Part shown: positions 24,068 to 31,679 of the stretch, in pieces | Numbering within the stretch: the stretch's first letter is position 1 | How the letters are laid out: each line of letters opens with the position of its first letter | NCBI RefSeq assembly: GCF_900102085.1 | Contig: NZ_FMVM01000003.1 | Location: 124,001 to 188,000, forward strand | Source of the DNA: Paenibacillus polysaccharolyticus | GTDB lineage: Bacteria; Bacillota; Bacilli; Paenibacillales; Paenibacillaceae | Reading direction: 5' to 3' | DNA length: 64,000 nt | Program-made: the position numbers and the translations under genes | The notes under the pieces: model-generated | Told to the model about the DNA's origin: nothing | Databases searched by the model: none | Seen by the model: the letters and a program-made list of their open reading frames with translations, nothing else

Positions 24068-24893
24068 GTGCCCAACCTAGGATTTGTTAAGGTTTCGAAG
24101 CTGACTAATGCCCGGTACCAAACATTCATTAACACTCTAATTTCAAATTTCAGTAAACGTGCGGTTGAAATTATTCATACTACAATGCTAAGCGCGATGA
24201 ATAAAGCAGTCGATCTAGAGATCATTAAAAAAATTCGTGTTCTAAAATAATCATCCCGGATCCAAATATCAACAGAATCAACACTTCAGATCCAATTAAC
24301 TTTCTTACAAGAGAATAAGTTTTTAAATTTCTATCAACAGCTTACGAAGATGATCACAAATACTATTCTTTGTTTAAAACTCTAATCGATATGGGCTTAA
24401 GAAAAGGTGAGGCTCTGGCACTTCAAAGAAATGACATTACTATAGCTGATAGACGTATCGCAATTAATAAAACTATTGTTTACAATCAGACAAATGTAGA
24501 TAAAATTTTCGCCCGCCTAAAACTTCTGCTTCAAAAAGATCAATAATGATAACTAAAAATTTGGCAGAAGAACTAAACGAACAGATTATCTCACAAGAAG
24601 AATTTGAGAAACAAGTTGGAATGGCTACTGATGATAGCTTGAAACTAATTTTTCATCGCGGGGACGGTCGTCCATTCTCGAAATCAATCTTACAAAGAGC
24701 ACTTAAACGTATATGTAAAAAAAGCTAGGATAGATAAAGAAATCACCATACATGGGCTCAGACATACACATGCCGTCATGATGTTAGAATCTGGAGCTAG
24801 TATGAAAGAAGTTCAAAAGAAATTGGGACACGTCTCAATTAACGTAACTTCTAATATATATGCGCACATCACAGAAGTGATAGAGGGCTAGAA
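24068..24893 (+). pseudogene. Tyrosine recombinase (phage integrase) pseudogene
   Basis: The plus strand carries pieces of a tyrosine integrase in three frames. The core-binding part is YQTFINTLISNFSKRAVEII with MNKAVDLEII. The catalytic domain start is TLIDMGLRKGEALALQRNDI (catalytic Arg). A middle segment follows (LIFHRGDGRPFSKSIL). The C-terminus has HGLRHTHAVMML (His, Arg), KKLGHVSINVTSNIYAHI (His, Tyr). Stops after LK (24250), the segment near 24544 and the frame break near 24725 show at least three disabling changes. The N-terminal DNA-binding domain is missing. It marks an old integrative element next to the biosynthetic cluster. Confidence 0.85.
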
Positions 24894-24985
24894 GCATTGA
24901 TAAATATTCTTCATATATGGAGTATCCTAAGAAAAATTAACATCAGCGGTCAAAATAAAAATCCCACTAAAAACAAGCTGAAAAT

Positions 24986-25029
24986 AAAAAACCTTGGCAA
25001 GCCGAAAATCCAGCATTACCAAGGCTTTT
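24986..25029 (-). terminator. Terminator of glnA
   Basis: The arms at 24986-24996 (AAAAACCTTGG) and 25019-25029 (CCAAGGCTTTT) flank a 22-nt loop. T-rich sequence follows on the minus strand, just past the glnA stop. Confidence 0.7.
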
Positions 25030-25035
25030 GTCACT

Positions 25036-26364
25036 CTAATACAACGTGATATATTGATCGCGTTCCCATTGGTGGACTTGTGTGCGGTACATATCCCACT
25101 CAATTTCTTTCAGCTCGTAGAAGTGAGCCAGGGCGTGGTCGCCGAGAGCGTCACAGATGACTTCGCTGCGGATCAATTCGTTTAATGCTTCTTTCAGGTC
25201 AGCTGGCAAGCTAGGAATGCCTTCTTCCACACGCTCTTCTTCTGACATGATGTAGATGTTACGGTCGATCGGAGCTGGTAAGGAGAGCTCACGTTTGATT
25301 CCGTCCAGACCTGCTTTCAATAAAACAGCCAAAGCGAGGTAAGGGTTAGCAGCTGGATCCGGGTTACGAACTTCAACACGAGTACTCAGACCACGTGAAG
25401 CAGGAATACGGATCATTGGGCTACGGTTACTTGCAGACCATGCTACGTAACAAGGCGCTTCGTAGCCAGGTACAAGACGTTTGTAGGAGTTCACAGTCGG
25501 GTTAGTGATTGCTGCAAACGCACGTGCATGCTTCAGCGTTCCAGCCATGAAGTGACGTGCAGTTTTGCTCAGGCCCAGTTCGTCCGACTCGTCAACAAAT
25601 GCGTTCTCATTGCCACGGAACAAGGATTGGTTACAGTGCATACCGGAACCGTTCATACCGAACAATGGTTTTGGCATAAACGTAGCATGTAATCCATGCT
25701 GACGTGCAATCGTTTTAACAACGAGTTTGAAGGTTTGGATCTGGTCTGCCGCTTTCAATGCATCCGCATATTTGAAGTCGATCTCATGCTGACCAGGAGC
25801 TACCTCGTGGTGAGAAGCTTCGATTTCAAAGCCCATTTCTTCAAGTGTAATAACGATATCACGACGACAGTTTTCACCAAGATCTGTTGGTGCAAGGTCG
25901 AAATATCCACCTTGGTCATTCAGTTCGTTTGTTGGATTTCCTTTTTCATCCGTTTTGAACAAGAAGAATTCTGGTTCAGGACCAACGTTAAAGGAAGTGA
26001 ATCCCATTTCTTCGGCTTCCTTCAGGTTTCGCTTCAAGATGCCACGTGGATCACCCGGGAATGGGTTGCCGTCTGGCAGATATACGTCACAGATCAAACG
26101 TGCGACGCGATTATCGGATACCCATGGGAAAATAAGCCAAGAGTCAAGATCCGGATAGAGGTACATGTCGGATTCTTCGATACGAACATAACCTTCAATG
26201 GAAGAACCATCAAACATCATTTTGTTATCCAAAGCCTTCGTTAACTGGCTTACAGGAATCTCAACGTTTTTAATCGCTCCCAGCAAGTCGGTGAATTGCA
26301 ATCGAACGAATCGTACGTTTTCTTCTTTGGAGATGCGGAGAATGTCTTCTTTTGTATAACTCAT
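25036..26364 (-). CDS. glnA: Glutamine synthetase, GlnA type I-alpha
   Basis: ATP-dependent glutamine synthesis from glutamate and ammonia; cytosolic dodecamer. At 442 residues it matches the Bacillus GlnA length. Signature stretches include [54 protein letters not shown] and [12 protein letters not shown]. There is no adenylylation-type insert, consistent with feedback regulation through GlnR. The start ATG at 26364 is preceded by AAAGGGAGAGG; an upstream in-frame start adds 18 residues absent from relatives. It forms the glnRA operon with the gene upstream. Confidence 0.98.
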   Translation of the reverse strand: MSYTKEDILRISKEENVRFVRLQFTDLLGAIKNVEIPVSQLTKALDNKMMFDGSSIEGYVRIEESDMYLYPDLDSWLIFPWVSDNRVARLICDVYLPDGNPFPGDPRGILKRNLKEAEEMGFTSFNVGPEPEFFLFKTDEKGNPTNELNDQGGYFDLAPTDLGENCRRDIVITLEEMGFEIEASHHEVAPGQHEIDFKYADALKAADQIQTFKLVVKTIARQHGLHATFMPKPLFGMNGSGMHCNQSLFRGNENAFVDESDELGLSKTARHFMAGTLKHARAFAAITNPTVNSYKRLVPGYEAPCYVAWSASNRSPMIRIPASRGLSTRVEVRNPDPAANPYLALAVLLKAGLDGIKRELSLPAPIDRNIYIMSEEERVEEGIPSLPADLKEALNELIRSEVICDALGDHALAHFYELKEIEWDMYRTQVHQWERDQYITLY

Positions 26365-26494
26365 GATTCCTCTCCCTTTCTTATCTGCGTATTTGGCTTG
26401 CATGTTATATTTGTACATTAGAATGTTCCACGGGTCAAGGAGTCTGACATCAGAAGTTTGAAATTTATCTTACCCGTCTCGTTAGGTGAACCGA

Positions 26495-26908
26495 TTATTT
26501 TTTATTAAAAAAACGAGAAAGTTCACCTTGGATGAGAGATACTTGACCTGGTCTTTTGCCTGACACCAGCTGCTGCTTCAGCAAGCGGTGCAGTTGCGTA
26601 TCGGACAGCTCTCTACGTTTAACTTCCGTATCTGGCGTAATCACCGTTGCCTCTTCAGACTCTTTCGAGACAGGATTCATCACTTGCTTGATGCCTGCAA
26701 TGTTAACTCCTTTTTCAATCAGAGCTTTAATCTCTAGCAATCTCTCAACATCGTTAAAGGAAAACAAACGCTGATTCCCTGAAGTTCTTGCAGGAACAAT
26801 GAGACTATGCTGCTCATAATAACGAATCTGTCTCGCGGACAGGTCGGTAAGTTTCATTACGATACCGATCGGGAATAAGGCCATATTTCTGCGAATCTCG
26901 TCGCCCAT
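26495..26908 (-). CDS. glnR: Nitrogen repressor GlnR (MerR family)
   Basis: A MerR-type regulator of 137 residues with an N-terminal winged helix (IGIVMKLTDLSARQIRYYEQHSL) and a C-terminal tail that senses feedback-inhibited glutamine synthetase in Bacillus. It represses glnRA in glutamine excess. The ATG at 26908 is chosen because GGAAGG lies 9 nt upstream; two earlier ATGs in frame are poorly placed. The promoter upstream carries a TGTnA-N7-TnACA box. Order and spacing with glnA are as in Bacillus. Confidence 0.95.
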   Translation of the reverse strand: MGDEIRRNMALFPIGIVMKLTDLSARQIRYYEQHSLIVPARTSGNQRLFSFNDVERLLEIKALIEKGVNIAGIKQVMNPVSKESEEATVITPDTEVKRRELSDTQLHRLLKQQLVSGKRPGQVSLIQGELSRFFNKK

Positions 26909-26943
26909 GTTCATCAACCTTCCAGTCATCTATTCTTGACCCT

Positions 26944-26995
26944 ATTGTACATTTAGTTGTTACAAAGTGTCAATGACATGTTAGATAAACTCACA
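26944..26995 (-). promoter_or_regulatory. glnRA promoter with GlnR/TnrA box
   Basis: On the minus strand: -35 TTGACA (complement of 26968-26973), an 18-bp spacer, and -10 TACAAT (complement of 26944-26949). A GlnR/TnrA-type site, TGTTA-N7-TCACA, lies at 26979-26995, immediately upstream of the -35 and overlapping the end of the ynbB-like gene. I see only a degenerate second site in the spacer. Confidence 0.78.
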
Positions 26996-28244
26996 ATAAT
27001 TTACGATCTTTCATCGCTTGTAATGCCATTAAAACGCCATATTTAACATGAGAGTAAGTCAACCCACCTTGCATATAACCGATAAAAGGCTCTCGAATCG
27101 GTGCGTCGGCGGATAACTCCAAGCTTCCTCCTTGGATAAACGTACCTGCCGCCATAATGACAGGATGCTCATATCCAGGCATATCCCAAGGCTCAGGCAC
27201 AACATGGCTATCAACAGCTGCTGCCTGCTGAATGCCTTGCACAAAAGCAATTAGATGCTCCGCAGAGCTGAATTGCACCGCCTGAATCAGGTCGGTACGC
27301 GGCTCATCCCACGCAGGCTTGGTTACAAATCCGGATGCAGCAAACATCGCCGCAGCAAAAATACTTCCTTTAATCGCTTGACCAACAATGGTCGGAGCCA
27401 TGTAAAGTCCTTGGTAGATGCCTCGTGTTGTCCCCAGCATAGCACCGACCTCACCCCCAATACCAGGTGCAGTCAAGCGATACGCTGCCAGTTGTACATA
27501 CTTCTCTTTACCACATATGTATCCTCCGGTTTCTGCTAACCCACCACCAGGATTTTTAATCAACGAACCTGCCATCAAGTCCACACCTACTTCCGTAGGT
27601 TCGCGTTCTTCAGTAAATTCGCCGTAACAATTATCCACAAACACGATAACGTCTGGTTTCAACGATTTAACACGTGCCACCATATCTGCAATCTCCTCAA
27701 TTGTAAACGAAGAACGCCAGTCGTAACCGCGTGAGCGCTGAATGCCTATAACCTTCGTTGCTGGCGTAATAGACTTTTCCACCGCTCCCCAATCCACTTG
27801 CCCTGCGTTTGTGAGTTCAGTTTCAGCATAGCCAACCCCAAAATCACGGAGAGACCCTGTTCCATCACCAGGCTTGCCGATCACTTTATGTAATGTGTCA
27901 TAGGGCTTACCTGTGATGTACAACAGATTGTCTCCTGGCCGCAATACGCCGAACAGGGCCGTACTTATCGTGTGTGTTCCTGAGGCAAAATGAGGACGCA
28001 CCAGTGCAGTTTCTGCACCAAACACATCCGCATACACCTCATCAAGCACCTCACGTCCACGATCGTTATAGGCATACCCCGTTGAGCCCGCAAAATGATA
28101 ATCACTTACTTTTCTGCGCTGAAAGGCATCGATAACTTTCCATTGATTGTGATCTACAATACGATCAACCTGATGAAGTTGTCCCTCGATCTGACGTTCC
28201 ACCTGATGTTGAAGTTCTAGAATAGTTGAATCAAACCTTGCCAT
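26991..28244 (-). CDS. YnbB-like PLP enzyme (methionine gamma-lyase/aluminium resistance family)
   Basis: A 417-residue fold-type I PLP enzyme of the family annotated as aluminium resistance or methionine gamma-lyase-like. The N-terminus (QWKVIDAFQRRKVSDYHFAG) is diagnostic. VRPHFASGTHTI, FVDNCYGEF and the PLP-Lys region SLIKNPGGGLAETGGY are present. The true reaction of this family is not well established. The genomic position between hflX and glnR is the same as ynbB in Bacillus. The ATG at 28244 follows an AGGGG stretch. It overlaps the GlnR box by its last codons. Confidence 0.88.
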   Translation of the reverse strand: MARFDSTILELQHQVERQIEGQLHQVDRIVDHNQWKVIDAFQRRKVSDYHFAGSTGYAYNDRGREVLDEVYADVFGAETALVRPHFASGTHTISTALFGVLRPGDNLLYITGKPYDTLHKVIGKPGDGTGSLRDFGVGYAETELTNAGQVDWGAVEKSITPATKVIGIQRSRGYDWRSSFTIEEIADMVARVKSLKPDVIVFVDNCYGEFTEEREPTEVGVDLMAGSLIKNPGGGLAETGGYICGKEKYVQLAAYRLTAPGIGGEVGAMLGTTRGIYQGLYMAPTIVGQAIKGSIFAAAMFAASGFVTKPAWDEPRTDLIQAVQFSSAEHLIAFVQGIQQAAAVDSHVVPEPWDMPGYEHPVIMAAGTFIQGGSLELSADAPIREPFIGYMQGGLTYSHVKYGVLMALQAMKDRKLL

Positions 28245-28330
28245 CTTGCTTCATTCCCCTTTTATAGCACGAAACTGACGCATTCGAATCAATTCTCGTG
28301 TCAACTTATCACATTAATATGTCATGAATA

Positions 28331-29617
28331 TTACAGTTCAATGAAATCTTCGAGTAAATATGCAAACTTCTCATATTCACCTTTTTGCAGCTCGACTTGA
28401 TAGATAACATCGTTCTCATCATATTCCGTTCCTACAACGTCTCCGATTTTATAGAGTACAGATGTCAGATCCCCACGTTCCGCCGGAATACGGAATCGCT
28501 TCGTATCGCCTGTCAGTTCCGCTTGAATCAGTTCACGAACCTTGATCAAATCTGATTCATCAAGTGCACTTATTTTAATATGCTTTTTATCCAAAGGAAG
28601 CATCTGTAGTTGTTCCGGCGTGCAGGCATCTTTTTTGTTATACAGAACAAGCTGAGGCTTGTCCCCTGCACCAAGTTGCTGCAAAATGGTATGAACTGTG
28701 CTCATCTGATCGTCACGCATTTCGGATGAAGCGTCTACAACATGTAAAATCAGATCAGCCTCATTCACTTCTTCCAATGTCGCGCGGAAAGCCGCAACCA
28801 AATCGTGAGGTAAATTCTGAATAAAACCAACGGTGTCCGTCAGTACAATTTCTTTACCACTCGGTAGCTCCATTGTACGTGATGTTGGATCGAGCGTAGC
28901 AAAAAGTTGATCCTGAATGTATACATCCGCTGCGGTTAACTGCTTCAACAATGTTGATTTACCTGCATTTGTGTAACCTACTAAAGCAACTTGAATAATC
29001 CCTGTTTTTTTACGACGCTCTCTGTGCAGTTTACGATGACGTGTGACTTCCTCGAGGTGACGCTTTAGATCATCGATCCGTCCCCGGATGTGACGACGGT
29101 CTGTCTCCAGCTTGCTCTCACCTGGGCCTCTTGTCCCGATACCGCCCCCAAGTCGTGACAAGTTTTTACCATGCCCCGATAAACGCGGCAACAAGTAGCT
29201 ATGTTGCGCCAGTTCTACCTGAATGATCCCTTCCCGTGTACTGGCACGTTGCGCAAAGATATCCAAAATAAGCTGTGTACGATCAATAATTTTCAGATCC
29301 AAAGCCTCTTCCAGATTTCGAACCTGAGCGCCAGACAACTCCTGATCAAAAATAGCTGTCGTTGCTCCCAGCTCGTCTGCAACCAAACGCAGTTCTTCCA
29401 CTTTACCTTTACCAATAAACCATTTCGTGTCCCTTGTTTCCCGGTTCTGGGTTAATACATTGAGAACTTCAACGCCTGCGGTTTCAGCCAGCTTCACAAG
29501 TTCCTGTAATGAATACTCATGATTAATGCCTGAACGCTTCACTTCATCGGTAACCAGACTGACCAATATTGCGCGGTCTTTTTTGGTTGTATCTGTATCG
29601 TGCGTACCCATTGTCAT
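28331..29617 (-). CDS. hflX: Ribosome-associated GTPase HflX
   Basis: A GTPase of 428 residues that binds and splits stalled 70S ribosomes. The glycine-rich N-terminal domain has GKGKVEELRL and FDQELSGAQVRNLEE. The segment LGGGIGTRGPGESKLETDRR precedes the G domain, with G1 GYTNAGKSTL, G3 DTVGF and G4 NKKD. The start ATG at 29617 has GGAG about 11 nt upstream; a second ATG follows two codons later. It lies between spoVK and the ynbB-like gene, as in Bacillus. Confidence 0.95.
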   Translation of the reverse strand: MTMGTHDTDTTKKDRAILVSLVTDEVKRSGINHEYSLQELVKLAETAGVEVLNVLTQNRETRDTKWFIGKGKVEELRLVADELGATTAIFDQELSGAQVRNLEEALDLKIIDRTQLILDIFAQRASTREGIIQVELAQHSYLLPRLSGHGKNLSRLGGGIGTRGPGESKLETDRRHIRGRIDDLKRHLEEVTRHRKLHRERRKKTGIIQVALVGYTNAGKSTLLKQLTAADVYIQDQLFATLDPTSRTMELPSGKEIVLTDTVGFIQNLPHDLVAAFRATLEEVNEADLILHVVDASSEMRDDQMSTVHTILQQLGAGDKPQLVLYNKKDACTPEQLQMLPLDKKHIKISALDESDLIKVRELIQAELTGDTKRFRIPAERGDLTSVLYKIGDVVGTEYDENDVIYQVELQKGEYEKFAYLLEDFIEL

Positions 29618-29729
29618 ATATATACCAACTCCCCTGCTCCGTATAAATACATTAAACCACGAAATGCCCGTGGCATGGTTAAAGCCGAACCGGTTAGCCC
29701 GGCCGGCTCTGTTAAAAGGTTATTATCGC

Positions 29730-30701
29730 TTACTTTCGTTCAAACTTCAAATCTTCTGTACGAATAGTCATGAGCTCCAGCTTACCCGGACTTCCATCCG
29801 AGTACTGCTCCAGCAAACGAACAGCCTGATGCCGGATTGATCTCTCGATTGCATTCCTTACATACCTGGCGTTACTGAACGCGTGCAACGAATCATTCTT
29901 CTCCTGAAGAAGATGTTGCTTTAACTTGAGTATGGTCTGAGGCATCAAAATATAATCACGCTCTTTGGCCATAATCTCAGAGATTTGGATCAACTGGTCA
30001 ATCGTATAGTCTGGAAATTCAACCTGAATCGGAAAGCGAGAAGGTAAACCTGGATTCGTTTGTAGAAAAAAATCAATTTCTTCCGAGTATCCCGCCAAGA
30101 TCAGAATAAACTGGTTTTTATGATCCTCCATTGATTTTACAAGTGTATCGATCGCTTCCTTGCCAAAATCTTTCTCCCCGCCGCGAGCCAGACTGTACGC
30201 CTCATCGATAAACAAAATGCCTCCAAGGGCTTTCTTAACCAAATCTCTGGTCTTCTGAGCCGTATGACCAATATATTCCCCCACAAGGTCAGCACGTTCC
30301 ACTTCAATAAGATGTCCTTTGTTCAGCACGCCCATCTTCTGAAACATTTTGGCTACGATTCTGGCTACCGTGGTTTTGCCCGTTCCGGGGTTGCCTTTAA
30401 AGATCATATGATACACGTGTGCACCACTTAGCAGACCTGCCTCGGAGCGCATCTGCGCAATCTGAAGAAATGCATAAATTTCGAACACCAAATCTTTGAT
30501 ATTTTCGAGTCCCACCAGTTGCTCAAGTTCACCCTGAATCTCCTGAAAATGCGCATGCTTTGTTAAACTTTTAGCCGCTTGTACCGAGAGTGCTTCATCT
30601 TTAGCGAGTATTTGAGGTTCCTGGTTACGTAGTACCACATTAATTTGCCTGGATGGTCTGCCTCCCGGTTGCCCTCCTGCAGCCATGACCCGTCCGTTCA
30701 T
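29730..30701 (-). CDS. spoVK: Stage V sporulation AAA ATPase SpoVK
   Basis: A CbxX/CfqX-type AAA+ ATPase of 323 residues needed for spore maturation in Bacillus. Walker A is GNPGTGKTTVAR, Walker B ILFIDEAYSL, and sensor/arginine elements occur in LPSRFPIQVEFPDY and SNARYVRNAIERSI. The N-terminus is a low-complexity Gly/Arg segment. The ATG at 30701 is preceded by GAGGTG. Conserved order with hflX supports the name. Confidence 0.93.
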   Translation of the reverse strand: MNGRVMAAGGQPGGRPSRQINVVLRNQEPQILAKDEALSVQAAKSLTKHAHFQEIQGELEQLVGLENIKDLVFEIYAFLQIAQMRSEAGLLSGAHVYHMIFKGNPGTGKTTVARIVAKMFQKMGVLNKGHLIEVERADLVGEYIGHTAQKTRDLVKKALGGILFIDEAYSLARGGEKDFGKEAIDTLVKSMEDHKNQFILILAGYSEEIDFFLQTNPGLPSRFPIQVEFPDYTIDQLIQISEIMAKERDYILMPQTILKLKQHLLQEKNDSLHAFSNARYVRNAIERSIRHQAVRLLEQYSDGSPGKLELMTIRTEDLKFERK

Positions 30702-30814
30702 TCGCCATCACCTCTATTTTATCGGGCTGATCTCTCCTGATTATTAATGTATTCTATCAGGTGTCCAGATATTAGAAGGATGTACAAGAAAAGTTCTGGT
30801 CAGAAAAATTCGTT

Positions 30815-31378
30815 TTAGACCTGGATGTTTTTGCGAAACTCACCGTTCTCAAACAACGTTTGTCTGTGCTTCAGTGATAACTGAAAGTATGGGAACACAT
30901 GAGCATCAATGGCATGGAGCAGTTCCTTCGCCGTTTTGTTCGCGAGATCATAATCTCCGGTTGTAATATGTTTGCGTGACAAGGCATCCTCAAGCTCATC
31001 CTCATCCAGCAAAAAGATCTCTCCGTCCTTCAGCACAACAACGTCCAAATAGAGATCATCAAACCACGGAACGCCCTGATCGGTAATTCCCTGGCTTCGG
31101 CAAGTATCGATGTACCATTCTACAATTTGCTGCTGATCATCAAACATGGCTGTAACAACAAAGTGTTCTCCCTTCGGATAATACTGAAGCCAGGAATATC
31201 CCTTGTCAGCGATACAGAAGGTTGTACCTCCATACGTCTTCCACAAAGGTTCTTTCAAATCCTGTATGGTGTACAGCGTAATGTAACCTGTGAAAATTTT
31301 GGACTGAACGAACCGGCATGTAAATTGTCGGTTCGTAATCCGGCGCCAGTTTGCGCGATCCCCGAATTTCCGTTTCAT
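30815..31378 (-). CDS. DUF402 protein (nucleoside di/triphosphate phosphatase-like)
   Basis: A DUF402 protein of 187 residues. Characterised relatives (Ntdp) hydrolyse nucleoside tri- and diphosphates with divalent metals. Conserved features are WLQYYPKGEHFVVTAMFDD, EWYIDTCRSQGI and the acidic patch PWFDDLYLDVVVL with EIFLLDEDELEDAL. The start at 31378 is the only good ATG in frame. Stand-alone gene between spoVK and the penicillin-binding protein. Family sure, activity inferred. Confidence 0.85.
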   Translation of the reverse strand: MKRKFGDRANWRRITNRQFTCRFVQSKIFTGYITLYTIQDLKEPLWKTYGGTTFCIADKGYSWLQYYPKGEHFVVTAMFDDQQQIVEWYIDTCRSQGITDQGVPWFDDLYLDVVVLKDGEIFLLDEDELEDALSRKHITTGDYDLANKTAKELLHAIDAHVFPYFQLSLKHRQTLFENGEFRKNIQV

Positions 31379-31599
31379 ACGAACCCCTCTTTGCCGACTG
31401 CAGATCTATGATCTGCATTTTGGATTGGTGAACATTTATACGTCTGCTAGAGAACAAGTGCTATGAATCTGCTCTATACAACGTATTACGAATAGCTACA
31501 GCTTACCATATTTAAAGGATACACTCAAAACTAAGCTTGTTGTGCCGCTATTCATGGTTCACATGATCTTGGATATCGAATTGCAACCTTCCTTTTGTA

Positions 31600-31645
31600 C
31601 ATACAAAACAAAAACTGCTTCACCGGCGAACCGGGAAGCAGTTTT
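31600..31645 (-). terminator. Terminator of the class A penicillin-binding protein gene
   Basis: A stem of AAAACTGCTTC-CCGG (31611-31626) with CCGG-GAAGCAGTTTT (31631-31645), followed on the minus strand by a T-rich run. About 35 nt past the stop. Confidence 0.85.
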
Positions 31646-31679
31646 GAGTACACATATATACTATTGTGAAATAGGATTT

